40,170 nucleotides of DNA from Streptomyces inhibens (GTDB lineage: Bacteria > Actinomycetota > Actinomycetes > Streptomycetales > Streptomycetaceae): NCBI RefSeq assembly GCF_003389455.1, contig NZ_QUAC01000019.1, positions 1 to 40,170 of the forward strand, read 5' to 3'. Below are positions 8,312 through 15,310 of the stretch, in pieces. The number at the start of each line of letters is the position of its first letter. Position 1 is the first letter of the stretch. The position numbers and the translations under genes were made by a program. Under the pieces are notes generated by a model, which saw only the letters and a program-made list of their open reading frames with translations, made no database searches and was not told the DNA's origin.

Positions 8312-8327
8312 TGTGACCTGGGTCACA
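8312..8327. promoter_or_regulatory. Perfect CRP-type operator
   Basis: TGTGACCTGGGTCACA is a 16-bp perfect palindrome that matches the classical CRP/FNR-family consensus TGTGA-N6-TCACA at every specified base. It lies ~90-105 bases upstream of the secreted protein start. Streptomyces Crp binds GTG-N6-CAC type sites, so regulation by that protein is a reasonable inference. Confidence 0.65.
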
Positions 8328-8350
8328 GTGCGCTGAGGGTGGTCGAGTCC

Positions 8351-8383
8351 TGACTGAAAAGGTATTTGACGAAGCGTCAGTCA
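8351..8383. promoter_or_regulatory. Nested inverted repeat
   Basis: Outer arms TGACTGA (8351-8357) and TCAGTCA (8377-8383) enclose a second perfect palindrome TGACG-AAG-CGTCA (8367-8379). The right half-site is shared, so a dimeric regulator could choose between two registers. It lies between the CRP-type site and the flavoprotein operator. Confidence 0.5.
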
Positions 8384-8625
8384 TCTGGACTCGCATGTGT
8401 GCGTCTGATTGTGAAGTGTGCCGCGGCGCCCGATTTCGCCCGGCTGCGCCGAAGTCCTGGTCGCCGCAGTCATGGTGACGGGGCGTCCGATGCGACACGC
8501 CGGGTCGGGAGGGTGGCGAGGTAGCGCCGCGAGCTGTTCCGATCTGCGGATTTACCTGTTCTTTTCGGGGTGTTGGCCGGAGGCGCTTGCCTTGGTGGCG
8601 CGGGGATGGATAGCGTACTCAGCAC

Positions 8626-8660
8626 CTAAAGCTTTCTGGACAGCTTTAGTGAAAGCTAAA
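8626..8660. promoter_or_regulatory. Triple half-site operator of the flavoprotein gene
   Basis: CTAAAGCT (8626-8633) and AGCTTTAG (8642-8649) form a perfect inverted repeat. AGCTTT (8642-8647) and AAAGCT (8652-8657) form a second one, AGCTTTAGTGAAAGCT. The cluster ends 32 bases before the ATG, where the core promoter should be, so binding would probably repress. The form and spacing suit a MarR- or HxlR-type winged-helix repressor, several of which control flavin reductase genes. The actual regulator is unknown; the MarR gene at 16579-17088 is a candidate. Confidence 0.65.
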
Positions 8661-8692
8661 ATATTGATTCGGTCCCGGGGTGGGGGAGAAGC

Positions 8693-9304
8693 ATGCAGAT
8701 CAAGGTTGCGGTGGCGTATCACAGTGGATACGGCCACACCGCGAAGCAGGCGGCGGCCGTGGCGGCCGGCGCGGAGAAAGTGCCCGACACCCAGGTACGC
8801 CTGGTCTCCCTCGCCGAGCTGAACGACGAACTGTGGGAGGTGCTGCAGGAGTCCGACGCCCTCATCTTCGGCACGCCGACCTACATGGGCGGCAGCAGCG
8901 CCGTCTTTCGCACGTTCGTCGAAGCCACCAGCAAGGTCTGGGGCGACAACATGCGCTGGAAGAACAAGATCGCGGGTGGCTTCACCAACAGCGGCAACAT
9001 GGCGGGCGACAAGCTCAATGTGCTCATCGACCTCGCGCTGTTCGCCGCCCAGCACGGCATGATCTGGGTCGGTCTCGCCGAGTACGGCGGCTGGAACACC
9101 TCCTCCGGCAGCCCGGAGGACATCAACCGGCTCGGCAGCTGGCTGGGCGCCATGTCCCAGTCGAACAACGACGAGGGGCCCGACGTCACGCCCTGCGCCA
9201 GCGATCTGCGTACCGCCGAGGCGCTCGGCCGACGGATCGCCGAGACCGCCCACATCCACCGGGCCGGCCGCGCGGCGGTCGAGTTCCCCGAGGTATCCGG
9301 CTGA
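8693..9304 (+). CDS. Flavodoxin-fold NAD(P)H-dependent oxidoreductase (WrbA-like)
   Basis: 203 residues, the typical length for WrbA-type flavoproteins. GGGGGAGAAGC precedes the ATG. The FMN phosphate loop is AYHSGYGHTAKQA at residues ~8-20, and the second flavin-contact loop is IFGTPTYMGGSSAVFRTF (~61-78). A third region, GWNTSSGSPEDINRLGSWLG, matches the glycine-rich 'GG...N..GS' segment of the family. It is expected to reduce quinones or free flavins with NAD(P)H in the cytosol. It stands alone between its own operator and a hairpin, though it could supply redox power to the pathway encoded from 9920. Confidence 0.9.
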   Translation: MQIKVAVAYHSGYGHTAKQAAAVAAGAEKVPDTQVRLVSLAELNDELWEVLQESDALIFGTPTYMGGSSAVFRTFVEATSKVWGDNMRWKNKIAGGFTNSGNMAGDKLNVLIDLALFAAQHGMIWVGLAEYGGWNTSSGSPEDINRLGSWLGAMSQSNNDEGPDVTPCASDLRTAEALGRRIAETAHIHRAGRAAVEFPEVSG

Positions 9305-9387
9305 CCTTCGGCAGCCCGCACCGAGGCTCGGCTTGTTCCGGTCGCCCACGTCCACGACGCGGGCGGCTCCCTCCGTATCGGCGAGCC

Positions 9388-9443
9388 GGCGAACGGCCCG
9401 CACACGGCCTGGCGAACGGCCGCAAGCAGCCTGGCCAACGGCC
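9388..9443. repeat. Three 11-bp direct repeats at ~22-bp spacing
   Basis: GGCGAACGGCC at 9388-9398 and 9411-9421, and GGCCAACGGCC at 9433-9443. Start-to-start distances are 23 and 22 bp, about two helical turns, so the copies face the same side of the DNA. They could be regulator sites, or chance repetition in GC-rich sequence. Confidence 0.45.
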
Positions 9444-9521
9444 CGGCATGCGGCCTCGCCGACAAACACGGCGTCAGCCGCCCGATACGGGCGTCACCTG
9501 CTCGACACGGAAAGCGCGGCG

Positions 9522-9545
9522 GGTCCTGGGACACATCCCGGGACC
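9522..9545. terminator. Hairpin downstream of the flavoprotein gene
   Basis: Arms GGTCCTGGG/CCCGGGACC pair over 9 positions with one T-G wobble and a 6-base loop (ACACAT). It lies 217 bases past the flavoprotein stop and before the methyltransferase operon, and probably separates the two transcription units. Confidence 0.45.
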
Positions 9546-9919
9546 GGCCGGGGCGACCGCTCCCGACGCCGCCCGTGCCCGGCGCGTTCCGGGACGCGGT
9601 GATGTCGCCGCCGCGCCCCGGCCCGGCAGCGCCTGCACCACCCGGCCCGTGGACAGGGTGCGGTCGCCCGCCACCGGCCGGAGCCCGCGCCGGGCGGTAC
9701 CGCACACAGCACCTTGTCCAGCCCGCTCGCCCCCTCGGCGCAGCCGGCGCGGGTTCGCCCCCACGCGCACCCCGCTCCCACCGGTCCCGGCCGGCTGAAG
9801 CTCGTCCCCGTTCGGCAGTCCCATCACTTTTCACCGTGCCCGCGGCTCCGTGCGCGCCCGGAAAGTCCTGGCCGTGTGCCGTCCGCGCGGCTTCATCTGC
9901 CACCCCGAGGAGATCAGCC

Positions 9920-10924
9920 ATGTTCAAGACCACCACCGACGCCGAGCTGGCGGGCAACCCGATCGACGAGGTGATCGGCTCCACCATCCGCTACGCGGCA
10001 CTGACCACCGCCGCCAAGCTCGGCATCTTCACGGCCCTGGAGGAGGATGGCCCCAAGACCCTCGACGAGCTGGCCACGGCGATCGGCGCCAGCACGGACG
10101 GCACCCGTGCGGTGGCCGACGTCGTCGCCGTCCTGGGCTGGCTCACCCTGGAGGACGGGCGTTACCGCAACGGCCCGCTCGCCGAACGCTGGCTGGGCAA
10201 GAACGCCGCGTACGACTTCACCCCGGCGCTGCTGTGGGCGTACGAACTCACCCACGTCATGTGGGAACTGCCGCAGGCCGTACGGGACGGCAAGCCCGAC
10301 CGGTCCCTGTGGGAGCGCTGGGCCGACAACCCCGACGCCGGGCGTGACTTCTCCGCGTACATGCAGGTCAAGTCGCGGCTCACCGTGCAGCCCATCGTCG
10401 ACGCCGTACCGCTGCCCGACGGCGCCCGGCGCCTCCTGGACCTGGGTGGTTCGCACGGACTGCACTCCATGGCCATGTGCGAGCGGCACCCCGACCTCTC
10501 CGCGACCATCCTCGATCTGCCCGAGGCGCTCGCCGACACCGGCGCCGCGATCGAGAAGGCGGGCCTCGCCGACCGGATCACCCTGCAGCGCGGCAGCTTC
10601 CTCAGTGGCGACCTCGGCACCGGATACGACGTGGTCTTCCTCTTCGAGATCGTGCACAACCACACCGACGAGGAGAACCGGGACCTGGTCGCGCGGGCCG
10701 CCGAGGCGCTGCGGCCCGGCGGCCGGATCGTGGTGCTGGAGGACGTACGCGGCGAGCAGCTCGACGAGCACAACGCGGCGTTCTCCCTCGCCATGTTCGC
10801 CTGCTCCGGCGACCGCACCTACAGCCTGCCGGAGATCTCCGGCTGGCTCACCGGCGCGGGCCTGAAGTCCGTCGAGCGGATCGCGCTGCCCTCATCCGTT
10901 TCTCTGGTCGTCGGCACCAAGTAG
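9920..10924 (+). CDS. SAM-dependent O-methyltransferase (small-molecule type), first gene of the operon
   Basis: 334 residues. The ATG at 9920 follows GAGGAGATCAGCC; upstream in-frame codons are rejected as non-coding. The N-terminal ~100 residues form the helical/winged-helix dimerisation domain common to plant-type and antibiotic O-methyltransferases (IRYAALTTAAKLGIFTAL, then TLDELATAIGA). The Rossmann domain holds LLDLGGSHGLHS (motif I, glycine-rich), then ATILDLPEAL (motif II), and DVVFLFEIVHNHTDEE, where the histidine region usually contributes the catalytic base. It transfers a methyl group from SAM to a hydroxyl of an unknown metabolite in the cytosol. The next gene begins 29 bases later, so this is the probable head of the seven-gene operon. 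Confidence 0.9.
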   Translation: MFKTTTDAELAGNPIDEVIGSTIRYAALTTAAKLGIFTALEEDGPKTLDELATAIGASTDGTRAVADVVAVLGWLTLEDGRYRNGPLAERWLGKNAAYDFTPALLWAYELTHVMWELPQAVRDGKPDRSLWERWADNPDAGRDFSAYMQVKSRLTVQPIVDAVPLPDGARRLLDLGGSHGLHSMAMCERHPDLSATILDLPEALADTGAAIEKAGLADRITLQRGSFLSGDLGTGYDVVFLFEIVHNHTDEENRDLVARAAEALRPGGRIVVLEDVRGEQLDEHNAAFSLAMFACSGDRTYSLPEISGWLTGAGLKSVERIALPSSVSLVVGTK

Positions 10925-10953
10925 AGCCGACGGCCGTGGAAGGGGGGAGCACC

Positions 10954-11604
10954 GTGCAGATCGATCTGGCACACCGGTCGACCAGCTCATGGCTGCTGGC
11001 CGCGGACCTCGCACATGACGTGTACGCCCAGGCATACGGCGCCGATGTCGCGCCCCGGCCCGACTCGTTCATCGTCGCCCGCCCGGCCCGCCACGGGGCC
11101 GAAGAGCCCGGCCCGCCACTGGCCTGCGCGGGGCTCACCTACGGCCGGGACCGGGCGCTGTTCTCCGAGCGGTACCTCGACACCGGCATCGAGGCAGCCG
11201 TCCTGGCCCACCTCGGAGTCACGGTGGACCGCAGGCGGGTGGTGGAGGTGGGGGCGCTGGCCACCCGTCGCGCCTCGGTCGGCCGCGAACTGATCCGCGC
11301 CACCCCGATCATCGCCTGGTGCCTGGGCATGGAGTACATCCTGTGCACCGTCACCAGCAGCCTGATCTCCATGCTGGGCCGCGCCGGCATCTGCTTCGTC
11401 CCGTTCGGTCCGGCCGATCCTCGGCGGCTGACCCCCGCCGAGGCGGCGCGCTGGGGCACGTACTACGACCATGAGCCACAGGTCGGCGTCATCGCCCTGA
11501 ACGCGCTGGACCGCCTCTTCTCGGACGCCACCGGACGCTACTCCGTCACCGATCTCCAACTGAGCATCAGCGCAATGGAGGTGGCCGGCCATGCGGGGAA
11601 TTGA
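10954..11604 (+). CDS. Thermostable-hemolysin family protein (GNAT/LuxI-like fold)
   Basis: 216 residues. GTG at 10954 with AGGGGGGAG just upstream. The conserved pattern of the T_hemolysin family is visible: LFSERYLDTGIEAAV (~70-84), VVEVGALATRR (~93-103), IAWCLGMEYILCTVTSSLISMLGRAGI (split over ~118-145) and WGTYYDHEPQVGVI near 172-186. The family is named for a Vibrio hemolysin, but its members look like GNAT or acyl-homoserine-lactone-synthase-fold proteins. Pairing with an adenylate-forming ligase, as here, is a recurrent arrangement to my knowledge. A role in transferring an activated acyl group is inferred. The gene overlaps the ligase gene by 14 bases. There is no signal peptide, which argues against a secreted hemolysin. 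Confidence 0.8.
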   Translation: MQIDLAHRSTSSWLLAADLAHDVYAQAYGADVAPRPDSFIVARPARHGAEEPGPPLACAGLTYGRDRALFSERYLDTGIEAAVLAHLGVTVDRRRVVEVGALATRRASVGRELIRATPIIAWCLGMEYILCTVTSSLISMLGRAGICFVPFGPADPRRLTPAEAARWGTYYDHEPQVGVIALNALDRLFSDATGRYSVTDLQLSISAMEVAGHAGN

Positions 11605-13159
11605 GGAGAGCCTGATCAGGTTCGGTGAGTCGGAGCGCCCGCTGATCGAGGTGCTGGGGGAGGACGGTGCCCCGGCGCGGACCTTCAGCTACCAGGAGGT
11701 GACGCGCCGGGCCGCGGACCTCGCCGAACGGATCGGCCCAGGGGACGGCCGGCCGCTGCGCATCGGCGTGATCTGTGGCAACACCCCCGAATTCGTGGTC
11801 GCCGACCTCGCGCTGATCGCCGCGCGCGCCATCGAGGTGCCCGTCCCGCTCGCCTTCTCCGCCGAGCAGGCCGCCGGCCTGCTGGAGGAGACCGACCTGT
11901 GTGTGGTGGACGCGGCCGGACGGGAGCGGCTGACACAGTGGGGGCGGGACCGGGTGCTGCGCCCGGACTGCGCGGTGCTGCCGCTGTCCACGGACGAGCC
12001 CGTTCCGTCCGCGCCGCTGGTGCTGTCGCCGACCGGCATCAGCCACGCGGAATGGGAGTGCAAGGTCATCCACACCTCCGGGACGACCTCGCGCCCCAAA
12101 GGCGTACGGATCCGGGCCGCGGCGCTCGACGCACTGCTGCGCTCACTGCGTTCGGTGATGCCCCGCGGGGCCTTCGCCCGCTATCTCTCCGTCGTGCCGT
12201 TCAGCCTGCTCATCGAGCAGGTCACCGGTCTCTACATGGTGCTGCTCGACGGCGGGACGCTGGTCCTGATGCCGCCCGGCAAGGCACTGGTCGGCACCGC
12301 GGCGGCGGCCGCCGGCGACTCGCTGCCGTATGTGGCGGCGTCCCGGCCGACCGCGATGGTCGCCACGCCCGCGCTCGTCGATGCCTTCGCAACCGCCGCG
12401 GACCGGGCCGCGGCCGGCGGACGAGCGGTGGCCCCGGCCCTGTTCGGCACGCCCGACGCACCGCTCATCTGCTGCGGCGGGGCGCCCGTACACCCCGAGC
12501 TGCTGCGCCGCCTGGAGGACCACGGCCTGCCTGTGCACGAGGGGTACGGGCTGTCCGAGAACAGCTCCGTGGTCAGCTGGAACACCCCGGCCGCACGCCG
12601 CCCCGGCACCGTCGGCCGGCCGCTGCCGCACGTCCGGGTCCGGCTCGCCGACGACGGCGAACTCCTGGTCAACAGCACCTCGTTGTTCGCCGGCTACACC
12701 CGCGACGACCCCTCCAGCCTGATCCTCGACGCCGGCGGCTGGCTCCGCACCGGCGACCTGGCCCAGATCGACGCGGACGGATTCATCAGCATCACCGGAC
12801 GCAAGAAGAACGTCATCATCACCGCGGCCGGCCGCAATGTGGCCCCCGAGTGGGTCGAGGCACAGTACGCCCAGCTCCCCTTCGTCCGCGCGGTCGCCGT
12901 GGTCGGTGACGGTCTCGACGCCCTGCACGGACTCTTCCTCGTCGATGAGTCCACCGATCTCGCGGCGGCCGCGGTGGCCGTCCGGGAGTTCGGCGCAGCA
13001 CACCTCTCCGAGGTGGAGCGGGTCGCCGTGCCGCACCTCGTCGCCGACGGACGCCTCTACCGCAGGTTCTTCACCGTCACCGGCAGGCCCATGCGGGCAG
13101 CTGTCCGCACCGCCTTGACCAACGGAACGCTGTACGACCACCAAGGAGCAGACGCATGA
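11591..13159 (+). CDS. Adenylate-forming acid ligase (AMP-binding, ANL superfamily)
   Basis: 522 residues. Motifs run in the usual order: A3-type P-loop TSGTTSRPKG (162-171), A5-like GYGLSENSS, A7-like WLRTGDLAQI, A8-like GRKKNVIITAAGRNVAPEW. At the A10 position, where most members have a catalytic lysine in TxxGK, the sequence is TVTGRPMR with Arg499. The GRNVxPEWVE signature is one I associate with ligases next to thermostable-hemolysin genes. It should form an acyl-AMP from an unknown carboxylic acid; whether it makes a thioester is unclear, and no carrier protein is encoded nearby. It overlaps both neighbours (14 bases upstream, ATGA downstream). Confidence 0.9.
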   Translation: MRGIEESLIRFGESERPLIEVLGEDGAPARTFSYQEVTRRAADLAERIGPGDGRPLRIGVICGNTPEFVVADLALIAARAIEVPVPLAFSAEQAAGLLEETDLCVVDAAGRERLTQWGRDRVLRPDCAVLPLSTDEPVPSAPLVLSPTGISHAEWECKVIHTSGTTSRPKGVRIRAAALDALLRSLRSVMPRGAFARYLSVVPFSLLIEQVTGLYMVLLDGGTLVLMPPGKALVGTAAAAAGDSLPYVAASRPTAMVATPALVDAFATAADRAAAGGRAVAPALFGTPDAPLICCGGAPVHPELLRRLEDHGLPVHEGYGLSENSSVVSWNTPAARRPGTVGRPLPHVRVRLADDGELLVNSTSLFAGYTRDDPSSLILDAGGWLRTGDLAQIDADGFISITGRKKNVIITAAGRNVAPEWVEAQYAQLPFVRAVAVVGDGLDALHGLFLVDESTDLAAAAVAVREFGAAHLSEVERVAVPHLVADGRLYRRFFTVTGRPMRAAVRTALTNGTLYDHQGADA

Positions 13160-14097
13160 CCACGATCGCTGACGTGCGGCCCTACGGAGCCGCCACCGGC
13201 CGGCTCGTCCTGCCCGCCGAGGACAGGTCGCTCGGTGCGCTGGACCCCGCATGGGTCACCGGGCTGCTCGCCGACGCCGGCTTTCTGCTCTTCCGAGGTT
13301 TCCGCACCGGCCTGGAGGAGTTCACCTCCTTCGTCAAGGCGCACTCCAGCCGGATCACCCTTGACCCGGCGCGCTCCTTCCACGGGGGTGCGGTCGCCCA
13401 GAAGGTGGACGCGGGCACCGGCGCCGTCGGCCTCCACCTGGAGAACGGCAACAGCCCCTTCGGCCCCGACCTCACCTGGTTCCTGTGCGAGAAGGCCGCC
13501 GCCAGCGGCTCCCGGACCACCGTCTGCGACGGCTATCGCGTCTGGGACGCGGCGAGCGACACCGCCCGCGCGGTCTTCGGCGTCAAGGACATCATGTACA
13601 GCCGCCGGGTGGAGGAGGCCAAGTGGAAGGCGTTCGTCTGCCACCAGACGGAAGGCCGCAAGGACCCCGACGACATCACCTTCGCCGACATGAAGGAACT
13701 GGTGGGCGGCAATGTCTCCACCACCCTCCAGCTCAACGACGACGGCTCCCTCCACTACGCGTACCGCACCGGCGCCGTCCGTCCGACGCTCTTCGGCAGC
13801 CGTCTCTCCTGGGCGAACAGCGTCTTCGGCCCCTCGTACAACTACGAGGCCCCGCGCATCACCTTCGCCGACGGCACCGACATCCCCGAGGAACTGCTCA
13901 CCGAATTCCGCCGCATCACCGCCGAACTGACCGAGGAACTGGACTGGCAGGACGGTGATGTGGCGCTGATAGACAACACCCGGGTGATGCACGGCCGACG
14001 CGAGATCCTGGACACCGACCGCACCATCTACAACGCGCTGAGCTACCTCGACCCCGCGCTGCTGTCCGCCGCGAGGGACGGGAGGACCCAGGGATGA
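13156..14097 (+). CDS. TauD/TfdA-family Fe(II)/2-oxoglutarate dioxygenase
   Basis: 313 residues. The iron-binding facial triad is visible: H94-x-E96 in HLENGNSPFGPDL (Glu in place of the more common Asp) and distal H279 in NTRVMHGR. An arginine near residue 289 (DTDRTIYNAL) would bind 2-oxoglutarate. The stretch AAASGSRTTVCDGYRVWD is typical of the clavaminate-synthase/SyrP-like branch of the family, which hydroxylates, desaturates or cyclises amino-acid and acyl substrates. It is cytosolic. ATGA overlaps at both ends couple it to the ligase and to the second methyltransferase. The substrate is unknown. Confidence 0.9.
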   Translation: MTTIADVRPYGAATGRLVLPAEDRSLGALDPAWVTGLLADAGFLLFRGFRTGLEEFTSFVKAHSSRITLDPARSFHGGAVAQKVDAGTGAVGLHLENGNSPFGPDLTWFLCEKAAASGSRTTVCDGYRVWDAASDTARAVFGVKDIMYSRRVEEAKWKAFVCHQTEGRKDPDDITFADMKELVGGNVSTTLQLNDDGSLHYAYRTGAVRPTLFGSRLSWANSVFGPSYNYEAPRITFADGTDIPEELLTEFRRITAELTEELDWQDGDVALIDNTRVMHGRREILDTDRTIYNALSYLDPALLSAARDGRTQG

Positions 14098-14783
14098 CCA
14101 CCGCGACCACCGGACTCGACGACGAGCGGGTCGGCGCCGTCCTGGCCGAGATCGCCCGGACCGCCGAGGACAACGACCCGGACATCATGAAGCGCGCCTA
14201 CGCCACGGCGGCGGACTGGCCGCAGCCGCCCACCGCCCAGCAGGCCGCCGAGCTGTGCGCCCAGGCCGCGCTGCCCGTGCACCCACAGGTCGGTACCTTC
14301 CTGTATCAGCTCGTACGGAGCCTGCGCCCGGCCCTCGTCGTCGAATTCGGCACCTCCTTCGGCGCCTCGACGATCTACGCCGCGGCGGCGCTGCGCGACA
14401 ACGGCGCCGGCCGCATTATCGGCTCGGAGCTGCATCCGGGCAAGGCCGACCGCGCACGCGGGCATCTGTCGCGCGCGGGGCTCGACGGATACGCCGAGAT
14501 CAAGACGGGTGACGCCCGCGAGCAGCTCGCCGACCTTCCCGGTCCGGTCGACCTGGTGCTGCTGGACGGCTGGAAGGAGCTCTACCTGCCGGTCCTCAAG
14601 ATCCTCGAACCGTCCCTGCGCGCCGGCTCGCTGATCGTCTCCGACAATCTGCCGATGCTGCCCGCGGAGTTCACCGACCACGTCCGCGCACCCGGCAACG
14701 GCTACCTCTCCCAGCAGCTTCCGCTGGGCGACGGCATCGAATTCTCCCTCCGCCTCCAGGGAAAGGGCTCCGAAGACCTGTGA
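14094..14783 (+). CDS. Class I SAM O-methyltransferase (CCoAOMT/family-3 type)
   Basis: 229 residues. The SAM-binding motif I is VVEFGTSFGASTIY at ~81-94, followed by RIIGSELHPGKADRAR (acidic residue at the end of strand 2) and VDLVLLDGWKELYLPVL, the 'LxLxDGxK' metal/SAM region of catechol/CCoA-type O-methyltransferases. It lacks the N-terminal dimerisation domain of the first methyltransferase in this operon, so the two are not duplicates. ATGA overlap upstream and GTGA overlap downstream. A second methylation in the same operon implies a product with at least two methylatable groups, or sequential use. Confidence 0.88.
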   Translation: MTTATTGLDDERVGAVLAEIARTAEDNDPDIMKRAYATAADWPQPPTAQQAAELCAQAALPVHPQVGTFLYQLVRSLRPALVVEFGTSFGASTIYAAAALRDNGAGRIIGSELHPGKADRARGHLSRAGLDGYAEIKTGDAREQLADLPGPVDLVLLDGWKELYLPVLKILEPSLRAGSLIVSDNLPMLPAEFTDHVRAPGNGYLSQQLPLGDGIEFSLRLQGKGSEDL

Positions 14784-15310
14784 ACTCCCGCACCCACCGC
14801 CGTACCCTGCTCCGCGCCGGTGTCGCCGCGCTGCCCCTGGCGGCAGTGGCACCGGCCGCACACGCCGCCGACGACGGCACCGGCCGGCTCACCGCCACCG
14901 ACGTATCCTGCTGGACCGACGCCTATCTGGAGGCATGGCGGACCAAGAATGACACCGCCGCCGTCCGGCTGTTCACCCCCGACGCCGTGTACGAGGCGGT
15001 GCCCGGCGTCCCCGCCCAGACCTTCCGCGGCCGCGACGCCATCGGACGCTACTGGCGCGACATCACCGCCGGCCAGACCGAGATGACCGGCCGCCACGGC
15101 ACGCCGGTCGTCACCGGCAACCGGGCGGCCGTCGAACTCTGGGTCACCCTGCGGGCCCCCGCCATCAACCCCGACGGCGACCACTGGGTCACGTTCCTGG
15201 AGACCAACATCCTGCTCTTCGCGCCCGACGGCCGCTGCCGCCGCAACACCGAGTACTGGAATCTGCAGATGGGCCGACTCGCACCGCCCCAGGGGTGGGG
15301 CACCGCATGA
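14780..15310 (+). CDS. Tat-exported SnoaL-like (NTF2-fold) protein
   Basis: 176 residues, GTG start inside a GTGA overlap. The N-terminus carries a twin-arginine motif, HRRTLLRAG, followed by a hydrophobic stretch and AHA-A, a likely signal peptidase site near residue 29, so the protein should be folded in the cytosol and exported by Tat. The mature part is an NTF2-like/SnoaL cone: WTDAYLEAWRTKNDTAAVRLF, then DAVYEAVPGVPAQTFRGRDAI, IGRYWRDI, then strand pairs ending in RRNTEYWNLQMG. Such folds act as isomerases, cyclases or binding proteins. An exported member inside a cytosolic biosynthetic operon is odd and hints at a late extracellular step or a self-protection role; both are inferences. 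Confidence 0.85.
   Translation: MNSRTHRRTLLRAGVAALPLAAVAPAAHAADDGTGRLTATDVSCWTDAYLEAWRTKNDTAAVRLFTPDAVYEAVPGVPAQTFRGRDAIGRYWRDITAGQTEMTGRHGTPVVTGNRAAVELWVTLRAPAINPDGDHWVTFLETNILLFAPDGRCRRNTEYWNLQMGRLAPPQGWGTA

Larger units (their letters stand above)
8222..8692. other. 471-bp divergent regulatory region
   Basis: No gene is supported here. The region separates the minus-strand secreted protein gene from the plus-strand flavoprotein gene and holds three palindromic elements described separately (8312-8327, 8351-8383, 8626-8660). It is noticeably richer in A+T than the coding flanks near 8350-8400 and 8620-8670. Confidence 0.7.
9305..9919. other. 615-bp intergenic region before the biosynthetic operon
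   Basis: No convincing gene on either strand: the open frames here translate to low-complexity Arg/Pro/Ala strings with no recognisable domain. The stretch holds three spaced direct repeats (9388-9443) and a hairpin (9522-9545). An in-frame open extension upstream of the methyltransferase start exists but does not look coding. Confidence 0.55.

Noticed and set aside
9575..9919. N-terminal extension of the first O-methyltransferase
   Set aside because: The frame is open, but the residues are a Pro/Arg/Ala-rich string; a good ribosome binding site precedes the ATG at 9920, and the protein has normal family length from there.
10954..11604. A secreted hemolysin toxin
   Set aside because: The family name suggests it, but there is no signal peptide or pore-forming motif, and the gene is embedded in a biosynthetic operon.
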